From: Alphaproteobacteria bacterium
Lineage (GTDB): Bacteria; Pseudomonadota; Alphaproteobacteria; Rhizobiales; Aestuariivirgaceae
Direction: 5' to 3'
Assembly (NCBI GenBank): GCA_024642465.1
Contig: JAHEBA010000265.1
Location: forward strand, 1-64,000
Length of the DNA stretch: 64,000 nt
Below the pieces are notes generated by a model, which saw only the letters and a list, made by a program, of their open reading frames with translations, did not search any database and had not been told where the DNA came from. This document shows positions 54,382 to 64,000 of this stretch, in pieces. A program made the position numbers and the translations under genes. How positions within the stretch are numbered: the first letter of the stretch is position 1; every line of letters starts with the position of its first letter.

Positions 54382-55209
54382 ATGAACCTCGCTGCTCTGG
54401 AAACCTTCCTTGCGGTGGTTGATGCCGGCAACCTGAACAAGGCGGCCGAACGGCTCAACGTGACCTAGTCCACCGTGACGGCGCGGCTCGATGCGCTGGA
54501 CGAGGCTCTGGGTCAGAAACTGCTGATGCGCTCGCGCAAGGGCGCGCAGCTCAGCAAGGCGGGCTTTGCTTTCCAGCGCCATGCCGAACTGATCGTGCGC
54601 ACCTGGGAACAGGGGCAGAAGGCCGTGGGCCTGCCAAAGGGCTTTTCCGGCATGGTGTCGCTGGCCTGCCAGCCCGAAGTCTGGGAAGGGGCCGGCCAAG
54701 CATGGGTTGCGAGTGTCCAGTCTGCCCGGTCCGAACTGGCGATCGAGGTCTGGCCCGGCGAGATGGGAGAAGTGAACCGCTGGCTGTCGAGCGGATTGGC
54801 CGACGCGGCCATCACGCTGACGCCGGTCGGCGCTGGCGGCGTGGCCTCGCGCGAGCTGATGCGTGACCGGCTGGTGCAGGTGGCGACGGTGGCGCGCGAT
54901 GCGCAAGCCTGGGACGAAGGCTACATCTATGTGGATCTGGGAACGGATTTCCGGCGTTGGCATTCTATCGCCTGGCCCGGTGACGACACCGCGCACATCA
55001 CCTTCGGCTCAAGCGCCTGGGCGCTGGACCATTTGCTGCGAAAGGGCGGCTCGGCCTACCTGCCGTAGCGGCTGGCTAAACCGCATGTGCGGGCCGGACG
55101 GTTGTACCCGGTGCGTGGGGCAGCAGAGTTTTCCCGCGCGATCCATTTCAACTGGCGGCAGGACAGCCTGACCGCTCACCCCTGGCTTGCCGAAGGTGAC
55201 AAGCTGTGA
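54382..55209 (+). pseudogene. LysR-family regulator with two in-frame amber codons
   Basis: ATG 54382 opens a 275-codon frame that continues to TGA 55207-55209 except for TAG at 54466-54468 and TAG at 55066-55068. Before the first stop come LAALETFLAVVDAGNLNKAAERLNVT, and directly after it STVTARLDALDEALGQKLL; the missing residue in this HTH is Gln in most LysR proteins. The second stop lies in YLP*RLAKP, also fitting Gln. Both stops are one C-to-T change from CAG. The C-terminal effector domain is intact in between. It is the divergent partner of the LLM operon. True loss of function or amber readthrough are both possible. Confidence 0.85.
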
Positions 55210-55241
55210 CGCGCAGAAGATTGGCATGGCTCGGAAAAAAG

Positions 55242-55284
55242 TGGTGCCCAGGGCCGGAATCGAACCAGCGACACGCGGATTTTC
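55242..55284 (-). pseudogene. tRNA-Phe 3'-half fragment (attachment-site remnant)
   Basis: On the minus strand this ends in GCCCTGGGCACCA with a T arm CGCTGGTTCGATTCCGGC and a preceding GAAAATCCGCGTGTCG, which is the 3' half of tRNA-Phe from the GAA anticodon on. Upstream of GAA the sequence changes abruptly to unrelated DNA, so no 5' half exists. Displaced tRNA 3' ends of this kind are left by site-specific integration. The neighbouring recombinase stub supports this. Confidence 0.7.
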
Positions 55285-55378
55285 GAATCGCTGCTCAATC
55301 AATAAAAACAGCGGCTTATTAAAAAATGTATAAGGGGTGTGTATAACTTACTCCACAATCTTTGGTGGAGAAAATCCG

Positions 55379-55567
55379 TTGCGCGTGGCCATTTATAGCA
55401 GAGTTTCAACCTCTAAACAGGACCAGTACGCGGCAATGACAAAAGCCGACAAGGTCACTCATACAGCAAAGTCAAAAGCCGATAAGGTTTCACACGTCAC
55501 CAAGACAGGCGAGGAGAACCTAATGGACCTGATAAACACGCCACTATCAAAAGCGGTGGACTGGTGA
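55379..55567 (+). pseudogene. Serine-recombinase N-terminal stub fused to a repeat
   Basis: TTG 55379 after GGTGGAG starts MRVAIYSRVSTSKQDQYA, the catalytic N-terminus of a resolvase/invertase (Ser8 nucleophile). Homology then stops and is replaced by an 11-residue imperfect repeat (KADKVTHTAKS, KADKVSHVTKT) and a short tail ending at 55567. At 62 residues it is far too short to act. It is a remnant of the element that used the nearby tRNA-Phe end. Confidence 0.6.
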
Positions 55568-55966
55568 TTTGTCTTAAGTGACCGCTTTTAGATGGCAAAG
55601 CGGCTACGGTAGTACACGCATTCATCCGGCAAACGATCAACCGCCGGACAGTCGCAGTGCAACTTCGTCCCGTCGACGGACGTTCCACTCTTGTGCTGAA
55701 CCAGGGGAATAGAGGGCGCGGCGACCAAACCGGGGGAGGAATCGGTCCCGCGCCCTCAACCCAACTGCCCTGAGGCAAAGTCGGGACATGGGGACAGTAG
55801 CTGTTGCTGCACTGATAGCAAGCGTTCCCGATTGAAGGTCAAGGGTCAGGAATCGAGATGCAGCTCTCTAGGGCCTTATTTCAAGGCCTGATGTGGGGCT
55901 TTTTGTGGGGTGAAGTTGAGGATAAATCTAATTACCCATATAAATCAGATATTTACACGTTAGGCT
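55568..55966. other. AT-rich spacer without recognised gene
   Basis: About 400 nt with no credible coding frame. A small inverted repeat GGCCTT/AAGGCC lies at 55872-55888, and GTGGGG is repeated at about 55893-55910 around a T5 run. It may be part of the decayed element to its left. Confidence 0.4.
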
Positions 55967-56042
<76 letters not shown>

Positions 56043-56141
56043 GAAACCCAAACGGCGCGCCGGCTTGGGCACCGGCAGGCGGGGTGATACCGGCACCTCA
56101 GCCTAATGTCAATCAGGTGTTCAGGGTGCCGGCATGCAAAA

Positions 56142-56567
56142 TCAGACTTCGTCGTCGCCGGGCTTGGAAGAACCGCCGCCGATCAGGTCCTCAACGCCGG
56201 CGCCGCCTTCTTCCTCGTCTTCTTCGAGGAACACGTCTTCGTCATCACCGTCGTCGTCGCCCAGATCGACGTCTTCGATGCCTGCGGTCTCATCATCGCC
56301 GTCATCGGTGTCCTCGTCGAGATCGTCGAGGCTGACCAGGGTGTCGTTGTCCTCCAGTTCATCCTCGTTCTCGTCCTCGTCGCGCGGGGCCGGCTTGGGA
56401 GCCGCCTTCGGCTTGGCGACCGGACCGTCCGCCTTGGACGGCAGCAGCGGCTCGGCCACAAATGCCTGCGCGCACTTCGGGCAGGTGATCGGATCCTTGT
56501 TCAAGTCGTAGAAGCGGTTGCCGCAGCTGGGGCAAGTGCGCTTCGTGCCAAGTTCGTCGCTGACCAC
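56142..56567 (-). CDS. TIGR02300 family protein, zinc-ribbon with acidic tail
   Basis: A 141-residue protein of the alphaproteobacterial TIGR02300 family. CPSCGNRFYDLNKDPITCPKCAQAF is a CX2C...CX2C zinc ribbon (about residues 12-33) and FYDLNKDP its signature. The remaining 90 residues are extremely rich in Asp/Glu (EDENEDELEDNDTLVSLDD...) and probably disordered. Function unknown; an rRNA- or ribosome-related role is sometimes guessed. GTG 56567 gives the family-like start just before ELGTKRTCPSCG. Gene order next to aroA and tRNA-Ala is conserved. Confidence 0.88.
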   Translation of the reverse strand: MVSDELGTKRTCPSCGNRFYDLNKDPITCPKCAQAFVAEPLLPSKADGPVAKPKAAPKPAPRDEDENEDELEDNDTLVSLDDLDEDTDDGDDETAGIEDVDLGDDDGDDEDVFLEEDEEEGGAGVEDLIGGGSSKPGDDEV

Positions 56568-56608
56568 GGGTTCAACGTCCCTCTTATAGAATTCATGCGG
56601 TTTGGTGA

Positions 56609-58098
<1,490 letters not shown>

Positions 58099-58099
<1 letters not shown>

Positions 58100-58764
58100 T
58101 GGCGGCGGCCACCGCTACGCCACTGGTGATCGCCGTGGACGGACCGGCCGCCTCGGGCAAGGGCACGCTGGCGCGCAGGCTCGCCGCGCACTACGGCCTT
58201 GCCTATCTCGACACCGGCTCACTGTATCGCGCAACGGCGCTTGCGGTGATGCTTGCGGGCGGCGACCCGGCAGACGAGGCCGCGGCAGTGCATGCGGCAC
58301 AGGCGCTTGACCCCGCCCGGTTCACCGACGAACAGCTGCGCACCCCCGGCGCGAGCGAGGCCGCGTCGAAGGTTGCCGCCATTCCGGCAGTACGCACGGC
58401 GTTGCTCGACCTGCAGCGCACGGTGACCTCGAAGCTGCCGGGCGCAGTGCTGGACGGACGCGATATCGGCACCGTCGTTTGCCCCGATGCGGACGCCAAG
58501 CTATTCATCACCGCCGCGCCGGAAACCCGTGCCCAGCGCCGGCATCTCGAACACGCTGGCCGCGGCGAGGACATTTCCTATGAAGAAGTGCTTGCCGACA
58601 TCCGGCGGCGTGACGAGCGCGACAGCGGCCGCGCCGTGGCGCCGCTCGTGCCTGCGGCCGACGCTCACTTGCTCGATACGACGGAATTGGGTATAGAAGC
58701 CGCGTTCCAGGCCGCACTTGACCTTATCGAGGGCGTTTTACGTGAGCGGGGGCGTTCTGCCTGA
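58099..58764 (+). CDS. cmk: Cytidylate kinase
   Basis: A 221-residue P-loop kinase phosphorylating CMP and dCMP. VIAVDGPAASGKGTLARRLAAHYGLAYLDTGSLYRATAL holds the P-loop and the first CMP-binding segment, LDGRDIGTVVCPDADAKLFITAAPETRAQRR holds the NMP-binding and base-recognition arginines, and the LID-type region DERDSGRAVAPL follows. The ATG overlaps the aroA stop in TGATG. It precedes rpsA, the order seen across proteobacteria. Confidence 0.95.
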
Positions 58765-58853
58765 AGGCAGACAAGCCCCTTCATTTGTTTCTGGACATCG
58801 CATTCTTGCACCGCGCCACAAGTGCCTGGAACGACAGGCGCGCTGCCGTTTGC

Positions 58854-58871
58854 CGATGTTCCGGAACATCG
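58854..58871. promoter_or_regulatory. 18-bp perfect palindrome in the rpsA leader
   Basis: CGATGTTCCGGAACATCG is perfectly self-complementary, about 130 nt before the rpsA start. It could be a protein operator or an RNA hairpin with no loop. There is no T-run, so it is not a standard terminator. Confidence 0.55.
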
Positions 58872-58997
58872 AGTGTTTGGTGCCCGCGCTGCCCAACCCA
58901 GCCTGCCATTTCCGGCCAGGCCATAAGTGCAAAGCGGGATGTCCTGCGGGAATTTCCGTGGGCCAAGCATATTTGTTGATCGAGAGAAGGTTTGTAC

Positions 58998-60713
58998 ATG
59001 GCTGAAACCAGCACCCTGAATCCGAGCCGCGACGACTTCGCGGCTATGCTCGATGCGAGCTTCAACGAAGAAACCAATGCTGAAGGCAGCGTCGTAAAAG
59101 GCAAGATCGTTGCCATCGAGAACGACCTCGCCATCATCGACGTGGGCCTGAAGACCGAAGGCCGCGTGGCGCTGCGCGAATTCCGTTCGCCAGGCCAGGA
59201 AAACGACCTTAAGGTCGGCGACGAAGTGGAAGTGTTCCTCGATCGTATCGAGAACGCGATGGGCGAAGCGGTTCTGTCGCGCGACAAGGCTCGCCGCGAA
59301 GAAGCGTGGGTCCGTCTCGAGAAGTCGTTCGAAGACAATGAGCGCGTCGACGGCGTGATCTTCGGCCGCGTCAAGGGCGGCTTCACGGTCGACCTCGGCG
59401 GCGCCGTGGCGTTCCTGCCAGGCTCGCAGGTCGACATCCGTCCGGTGCGCGACGTGACGCCGCTGATGAACATCCCCCAGCAGTTCCAGATCCTGAAGAT
59501 GGACAAGCGCCGCGGCAACATCGTTGTCTCGCGCCGCGCCATCATGGAAGAAACCCGCGCCGAACAGCGTTCGGAACTGGTGCAGAACCTCGCCGAAGGC
59601 CAGGTCGTGGAAGGCGTTGTCAAGAACATCACCGACTACGGCGCATTCGTGGACCTGGGCGGCATCGACGGCCTGCTGCACGTCACCGACATTTCGTGGA
59701 AGCGCGTCAACCATCCGACCGACGTGCTGTCGGTTGGCCAGACCGTCAAGGTGCAAATCGTCAAGATCAACCCGGAAACCCAGCGCATCAGCCTGGGTAT
59801 GAAGCAGCTTGAAAGCGATCCGTGGGACGGCGTGGAAGCGAAGTACCCGCTCGGCATGCGCGTCAAGGGCCGCGTGACCAACATCACCGACTACGGCGCA
59901 TTCGTGGAACTGGAAGAAGGCATCGAAGGCCTCGTCCACGTTTCCGAAATGAGCTGGACCAAGAAGAACGTCCACCCCGGCAAGATCGTGTCGACCTCGG
60001 AAGAGATCGAAGTCGAGGTGCTGGAAGTGGATCCGGCCAAGCGCCGCGTGTCGCTGGGCCTCAAGCAGACCACCGAAAACCCGTGGGCCTCGTTTGCCGA
60101 GCGTTATCCGTCCGGCACGCTGGTCGAGGGCGAGATCAAGAACATCACCGAGTTCGGTCTGTTCATCGGTCTGGAAGGCGATGTCGACGGCATGGTGCAC
60201 CTGTCCGACCTAGACTGGAATCGCCCCGGCGAGGAAGTGATCCAGGAATATTCCAAGGGCGACGTCGTCAAGGCGGTCGTGCTGGACGTGGACCAGGACA
60301 AGGAACGCATCTCCCTCGGCATCAAGCAGCTTGGCGGCTCGCCGGCTGAAAGCGCTTCCGCCGGCGGCGTGCGCAAGAACGCCACCGTCACCTGCGAAGT
60401 TACCGAAGTGCAGGAAAACGGCATCGAGGTGAAGGTTGCAGGCACCGACCTGACGGCCTTCATCCGCCGCTCCGACCTTGCCCGCGACCGCTCCGAACAG
60501 CGGCCCGAGCGCTTTGCGGTCGGCGAGAAGGTGGACGCCCGCGTCACCCAGTTCGACAAGAACTCGGGCAAGATCGGCCTGTCGATCAAGGCGCTGGAAA
60601 TCGCCGAGGAGAAGGCAGCCGTCGAGCAGTACGGTTCGTCCGACTCGGGCGCATCGCTGGGCGACATCCTGGGTGCGGCCCTGAACAAGGCCAAGGAAGA
60701 CGGCGACAAGTAA
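58998..60713 (+). CDS. rpsA: 30S ribosomal protein S1
   Basis: A 571-residue protein with six OB-fold S1 repeats. Each contains the GXVXXXTDYGAFVDLGG-type core; clear ones are VKNITDYGAFVDLGGIDGLLHVTDISW, VTNITDYGAFVELEEGIEGLVHVSEMSW and IKNITEFGLFIGLEGDVDGMVHLSDLDW, while the first two are more divergent and bind the ribosome in known S1. It holds mRNA on the 30S subunit for initiation. ATG 58998 follows AGAAGG. An 18-bp palindrome lies in its leader, and a strong terminator follows the gene. Confidence 0.96.
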   Translation: MAETSTLNPSRDDFAAMLDASFNEETNAEGSVVKGKIVAIENDLAIIDVGLKTEGRVALREFRSPGQENDLKVGDEVEVFLDRIENAMGEAVLSRDKARREEAWVRLEKSFEDNERVDGVIFGRVKGGFTVDLGGAVAFLPGSQVDIRPVRDVTPLMNIPQQFQILKMDKRRGNIVVSRRAIMEETRAEQRSELVQNLAEGQVVEGVVKNITDYGAFVDLGGIDGLLHVTDISWKRVNHPTDVLSVGQTVKVQIVKINPETQRISLGMKQLESDPWDGVEAKYPLGMRVKGRVTNITDYGAFVELEEGIEGLVHVSEMSWTKKNVHPGKIVSTSEEIEVEVLEVDPAKRRVSLGLKQTTENPWASFAERYPSGTLVEGEIKNITEFGLFIGLEGDVDGMVHLSDLDWNRPGEEVIQEYSKGDVVKAVVLDVDQDKERISLGIKQLGGSPAESASAGGVRKNATVTCEVTEVQENGIEVKVAGTDLTAFIRRSDLARDRSEQRPERFAVGEKVDARVTQFDKNSGKIGLSIKALEIAEEKAAVEQYGSSDSGASLGDILGAALNKAKEDGDK

Positions 60714-60742
60714 GCCTGTCTTTCCGATCTCGAATAGACGTC

Positions 60743-60785
60743 ACCGGCCGGCGCCTGTAACAAGGGGCCGGCCGGTTTCATTTTG
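60743..60785 (+). terminator. Rho-independent terminator after rpsA
   Basis: ACCGGCCGGC (60743-60752) pairs perfectly with GCCGGCCGGT (60767-60776) around 14 nt, followed by TTCATTTT. It lies 30 nt after the rpsA stop and separates it from sppA. Confidence 0.88.
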
Positions 60786-60869
60786 CCGCCATGAATTCTA
60801 TCGATATAAAAGCGGCGACATGCGGAATTTCATCAGGTTCCGCCACGATTCCACGCTCAGGAGAGACCA

Positions 60870-61832
60870 ATGCCGCTGGATGCAGACACGCTCATAGCCC
60901 GCCGCAAGATGCGCAGCCGCATCAGCTTCTGGCGCGCCCTGGCGCTGGTTCTCGGCGCCATCGCGCTGATCGCCATCACCTGGGCCGGCGGCTCGGCTGG
61001 TGGCTTCGACCTCGGCAAGCAGTCCGACCACGTGGCGCGCATCCGTGTGGAGGGCATGATCACGGGTGACACCAAGACCCTGAAAATGCTCAAGGAAATC
61101 GAGGAAGCCAAGCACGTCAAGGCGCTGATGGTGCACATCGACAGCCCCGGCGGCACGACCGCCGGGTCCGAGGCGATCTATGAACGCCTGCGCGCCATCG
61201 GCAAGGACAGGCCGGTGGTTGCCGTGATGGACACTGTTGCGGCGTCGGGCGGCTACATCACCGCCATCGGCGCAGACCACATCGTGGCGCGCGGCAACAC
61301 CATCACCGGATCGATCGGCGTGATTTTCCAGTGGGCACAGGTGAAAGAGCTGCTGAACACGCTCGGCATCAAGTTCCAGGAGCGCAAGTCCGGCGAACTC
61401 AAGGCCGAACCCAACATGTTCGACGAGCCGAGCGAAAAGGCCATCGCCGTCACCGACGCGATGATCCGCGACAGCTTCAACTGGTTCACCGGGCTGGTGA
61501 AGGTGCGCCGCGGGCTGAACCCGCAGCAGATGGCGCTGATCTCGGACGGGCGCGTGTTCACCGGCCGCCAGGCGCTCGACGTCAAGCTGGTCGACGCGCT
61601 GGGCGGCGAGGAGCAGGCGCGTGAATGGCTGGAGAAGGAGCACAAGATTCCGGCCGGCATGAAGGCCGTGGACTGGAAGCCCGAGGCAGAGTCCGCAACC
61701 GGCAGCCTCGGGATTTTCGGCCTGCGGACGGTGGCAAATTGGCTCGGATTTCCGGGGCTTGTGGACACGATTTCACGCGAGTCTGTTAGACTTGACGGGC
61801 TATTGGCGCTTTGGCACCCTGATCTCAGGTAA
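60870..61832 (+). CDS. sppA: Signal peptide peptidase SppA
   Basis: A 320-residue ClpP-fold membrane protease that degrades cleaved signal peptides. One N-terminal helix (ALALVLGAIALIAITWAGG, about 23-41) anchors it. HIDSPGGTTAGSEAIYERL is the core, DTVAASGGYITAIGADHIVA contains the nucleophile Ser126, TGSIGVIFQW follows, and the catalytic Lys lies in the KSGELK segment (173-178). The size fits the short half-length type. It starts 93 nt after the rpsA terminator and needs its own promoter. Confidence 0.92.
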   Translation: MPLDADTLIARRKMRSRISFWRALALVLGAIALIAITWAGGSAGGFDLGKQSDHVARIRVEGMITGDTKTLKMLKEIEEAKHVKALMVHIDSPGGTTAGSEAIYERLRAIGKDRPVVAVMDTVAASGGYITAIGADHIVARGNTITGSIGVIFQWAQVKELLNTLGIKFQERKSGELKAEPNMFDEPSEKAIAVTDAMIRDSFNWFTGLVKVRRGLNPQQMALISDGRVFTGRQALDVKLVDALGGEEQAREWLEKEHKIPAGMKAVDWKPEAESATGSLGIFGLRTVANWLGFPGLVDTISRESVRLDGLLALWHPDLR

Positions 61833-61930
61833 AGAGAGGGCGTGGATGCTGGCGAGCTGACTTTTGGCGGGAAGTTTGGTTGCAGGTAATTGCGCGTCGT
61901 TGCAGCCACGCATGAGGGGACAAGACCTAA

Positions 61931-62233
61931 ATGATCAAGTCTGAATTGATCCAGGAAATAGCCATGCGGCACCCGCACCTGTTCCAGCGGGATGTCGAGC
62001 GGATCGTGAATACGATCTTTGACGAGATCATCCAGGCCATGGCCGAAGGCAACAGGGTGGAACTTCGTGGCTTCGGCGCCTTTTCGGTGAAGCAGCGCGA
62101 TGCCCGCATGGGCCGCAACCCGCGCACCGGCGATCCGGTTCCGGTCGACGCCAAGCGGGTGCCGTTCTTCAAGACCGGCAAGGAACTGCGCGAACGGCTG
62201 AACGGCGGCACGGACAGCGGCGACGACGACTAG
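61931..62233 (+). CDS. ihfB: Integration host factor subunit beta
   Basis: A 100-residue DNA-bending protein of the HU/IHF family. [39 protein letters not shown] forms the dimer helices, and [30 protein letters not shown] is the beta-arm with the Pro of RNPRTG that intercalates in DNA. It pairs with an IHF alpha subunit encoded elsewhere. The acidic tail TDSGDDD is typical of alphaproteobacterial IhfB. Gene order between sppA and the lapA-domain gene is conserved. Confidence 0.95.
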   Translation: MIKSELIQEIAMRHPHLFQRDVERIVNTIFDEIIQAMAEGNRVELRGFGAFSVKQRDARMGRNPRTGDPVPVDAKRVPFFKTGKELRERLNGGTDSGDDD

Positions 62234-62296
62234 CCGTGTAACGGATCGGGCAGCCTGCCTGCGTGGTCCTCGAATGTACAGATCAGGGAACGGCGC

Positions 62297-62635
62297 GTGA
62301 GTGCAAAACGCATCATATCGTGGACGATCGGCGCACCGGTTGCGGTACTGCTGATCAGCTTTGCCGTGGCCAACCGCCACTGGATCACCGTGTCGTTCGA
62401 TCCGGTGAGCAAGGACGACCCATGGCTTGCCTTGTCCATGCCGGCATTCATGTTGCTGTTCATCGGCATCTTCATCGGTCTCGTGGTCGGCGGCGCCGTG
62501 GTCTGGCTGCGCCAGGGCAAGTGGCGCAAGCAGGCGCGGCAGGCCCAGGCCCACGCGCCTGAGTCCGGGTCTGCAAAGTCGCAGTCCGGCACCGGTGCAG
62601 GCGGCCTTACCCGGCTGCCCGGCCCCGCCGCCTGA
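62297..62635 (+). CDS. LapA-domain (DUF1049) inner-membrane protein
   Basis: A 112-residue protein with two membrane helices (APVAVLLISFAVAN and LSMPAFMLLFIGIFIGLVVGGAVVWL) separated by HWITVSFDPVSKDDPW, the LapA/PF06305 pattern. In E. coli the related LapA works with LapB in controlling lipopolysaccharide synthesis; in this family branch the role is not established. GTG 62297 begins MSAKRII. It sits between ihfB and pyrF/trpF as in many Rhizobiales. Confidence 0.85.
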   Translation: MSAKRIISWTIGAPVAVLLISFAVANRHWITVSFDPVSKDDPWLALSMPAFMLLFIGIFIGLVVGGAVVWLRQGKWRKQARQAQAHAPESGSAKSQSGTGAGGLTRLPGPAA

Positions 62636-62762
62636 GCAGGTCTTCCAGTTTCATCGCCGGTCTGGTTGCCGCACAAGCGGCAATCCGGTTGCATCGGACA
62701 CCAAGCCGGGCCATATCGTACCCGCCGGTTTGAAACCACCGGCCAAGCCTGACGGAGCAAAC

Positions 62763-63467
62763 ATGTTCACGAACCCGATCTGCGTGGCCCTGGACACGCC
62801 GGATGCGGCCCACGCCGCCCGGCTGGCCCGCACCTTGCGCGGCAAGGTGGGGCTGGTGAAGGTGGGCATGGAGCAGTTCTATGCGCAAGGCCGCGACGGC
62901 TATGCGCAGGTGGCGGCAGAGGGTGTGCCGGTGTTTCTCGACCTCAAGCTGCACGACATTCCCAACACCGTGGCACAGGGGCTCAACTCGCTGCTGAGCC
63001 TCGCCCCGGCGCCCGCCATCGTCAACGTGCATGCCTCCGGCGGCCCGGCGATGCTGGAGGCCGCTGCAAGGGCCGTGGACGGACGGGCGAAGCTGATCGC
63101 GGTCACGGTGCTGACCAGCCTGTCCGATCATGACATTCACGCGGCCGGATTTGATCCCGAAGCCAGCACGGCGGTGACCGTTGTCAAGCTTGCCAGGCTG
63201 GCAAAGTCTTCCGGGCTGGATGGCGTCGTCTGCTCGCCACACGACATCGTCTCGATCAAGCAGGCCTGTGGCGCAGACTTCATGACCGTCGTGCCGGGAG
63301 TTCGGCCTGCGGGCGTAGACGTGCAGGACCAGAAGCGCGTCGCAACGCCAGAAGCGGCGCGGGCGGCGGGCGCGGACATCCTCGTGATCGGCAGACCGAT
63401 CACCCAGGCGGAAGACCCGGCAGCGGCGGCATCCGCCATTGCACAGGCTCTCGGGGTAACAGCGTGA
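62763..63467 (+). CDS. pyrF: Orotidine 5'-phosphate decarboxylase
   Basis: A 234-residue TIM-barrel enzyme making UMP from OMP. CVALDTPDAAHAARLARTL starts the barrel, VFLDLKLHDIPNTVAQG carries the catalytic Asp-Lys-Asp set, TVVPGVRP and VIGRPITQAEDPAAAA bind the phosphate. ATG 62763 follows GGAG. Its TGA overlaps the trpF GTG by 3 nt, coupling pyrimidine and tryptophan genes in this operon. Confidence 0.95.
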   Translation: MFTNPICVALDTPDAAHAARLARTLRGKVGLVKVGMEQFYAQGRDGYAQVAAEGVPVFLDLKLHDIPNTVAQGLNSLLSLAPAPAIVNVHASGGPAMLEAAARAVDGRAKLIAVTVLTSLSDHDIHAAGFDPEASTAVTVVKLARLAKSSGLDGVVCSPHDIVSIKQACGADFMTVVPGVRPAGVDVQDQKRVATPEAARAAGADILVIGRPITQAEDPAAAASAIAQALGVTA

Positions 63468-64000
63468 GCGAACGGGTGCAGGTGAAGATTTGCGGGCTGA
63501 GCGAGCCGGCGCACGTTCGTGCCGCCGTCGAGGCCGGCGCCGACTATGTCGGCTTCGTGTTCTATGTCCCAAGCCCACGCAATGTCTCCATCCCGGTGGC
63601 GCAGGCGCTTGCCACGGAAGCGCGCGGGCGGGCCAAGGTGGTGGCGCTCGTGGTCGATGCCAGCGATAAGCTGATCGACGAGATCAATGCCGGCGTGAAG
63701 CCCGACTTCTTCCAGGCGCACGGTTCGGAGACGCCAGAGCGGATTGCCGAAATTCACCGCCGCACCGCGGTGCCGGTCATCAAGGCCATCAAGGTCAGGG
63801 ACGCATCGGACATCGAAGCGGCACGCGGCTATGCCGGCGTTGCGGCGATGATCCTGTTCGATGCCAAGGCGCCGGAAACGCTTGAAGGTGCGCTGCCCGG
63901 CGGCAACGGCATCGCCTTCGACTGGACGCTGCTGTCGGCTGACGGCACCACGCATGATTTCATGCTGTCCGGCGGCCTGGATCCGGACAACGTTGCCCAG
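63464..64000 (+). CDS. trpF: Phosphoribosylanthranilate isomerase (3' end outside window)
   Basis: The first 179 codons of a TIM-barrel isomerase of tryptophan synthesis, cut by the window end. VQVKICGLSEPAHVRAAVEAGADYVGFVFYVPSPRNVS is the classic TrpF start with the general base Cys10; VVALVVDAS carries the general acid Asp. LLFDAKAPE-type phosphate-loop residues (ILFDAKAP) and SGGLDPDNVAQ near the end are also present. GTG 63464 overlaps the pyrF stop. trpB and trpA would be expected next. Confidence 0.95.
   Translation, partial: MSERVQVKICGLSEPAHVRAAVEAGADYVGFVFYVPSPRNVSIPVAQALATEARGRAKVVALVVDASDKLIDEINAGVKPDFFQAHGSETPERIAEIHRRTAVPVIKAIKVRDASDIEAARGYAGVAAMILFDAKAPETLEGALPGGNGIAFDWTLLSADGTTHDFMLSGGLDPDNVAQ

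Larger units (their letters stand above)
55242..55567. mobile_element. Remnant of a tRNA-Phe-targeted integrated element
   Basis: The tRNA-Phe fragment and serine-recombinase stub lie together in AT-rich DNA between the LysR pseudogene and tRNA-Ala. Serine recombinases rarely use tRNA sites, so two events may have contributed. No intact tRNA-Phe or right-hand boundary is visible in the window. Confidence 0.45.

Noticed and set aside
55497-55778. 93-codon minus-strand frame near the recombinase stub
   Set aside because: Low-complexity Pro/Ser/Arg composition, no homology I can recognise and no start signal.

Overview
The window is 64 kb of mostly GC-rich, densely packed chromosomal DNA. It fits an alphaproteobacterium, most likely of the order Hyphomicrobiales (Rhizobiales). 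The strongest sign is the right-hand block from tRNA-Ala(GGC) through a TIGR02300 protein, aroA, cmk, rpsA, sppA, ihfB, a LapA-domain gene and pyrF to trpF, which is close to a classic alphaproteobacterial gene order. A class II EPSP synthase, QueG, a DUF1194 protein and several ABC/TTT uptake systems agree. The assignment is inference from gene content, not a database match.

Left end (1-8185) is an AT-richer segment that abuts the 3' end of tRNA-Leu(CAG) and looks like an accessory island. It holds a family 2 glycosyltransferase, two related alkaline-phosphatase-superfamily hydrolases (one broken by an in-frame amber codon), a radical SAM protein, and a translationally coupled pair of uncharacterised genes typical of mobile regions. 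No integrase is seen.

8.3-16.3 kb is housekeeping: an NDUFA9-type Rossmann protein, a DUF1194 protein, uppP, a glutathione transferase, queG, a sugar-epimerase-like protein, an ABHD10-like hydrolase, infC (with an apparent AUU start and a downstream terminator) and an SDR oxidoreductase.

16.3-29.0 kb is one long catabolic operon. It has an FAD subunit and an unusual fused [2Fe-2S]-molybdopterin subunit of a xanthine-dehydrogenase-family hydroxylase, a 6-hydroxynicotinate-reductase-like iron-sulfur protein, a UPF0280 protein, two paralogous PF06684 proteins and a complete branched-chain-amino-acid-type ABC importer (SBP, fused LivH-LivM permease, LivG, LivF), followed by a convergent creatininase-family hydrolase. 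I read it as import, hydroxylation, reduction and breakdown of an unknown N-heterocyclic compound. This is the best candidate for an undescribed pathway.

29.5-44 kb: a large membrane protein combining a degenerate receiver domain with a coiled-coil adaptor-like region, a frameshifted acyl-CoA dehydrogenase, a HTH-molybdate-binding-like regulator, a TctCBA tripartite transporter, a tungstate/molybdate-type TupABC importer (which could supply the molybdoenzyme) and a two-gene RND efflux system.

44-55 kb: a YghU-like GSH oxidoreductase, a periplasmic PQQ-type sugar dehydrogenase, a methylated-amine (dimethylglycine/sarcosine-like) catabolic operon with its own TetR regulator and a divergent GMC dehydrogenase, and an LLM-flavin oxidoreductase/tautomerase/hydrolase operon divergent from a LysR gene carrying two in-frame amber codons. 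A 43-nt piece of tRNA-Phe and a serine-recombinase stub at 55.24-55.57 kb mark an old integration.

55.9-64 kb is the conserved core block, ending inside trpF.
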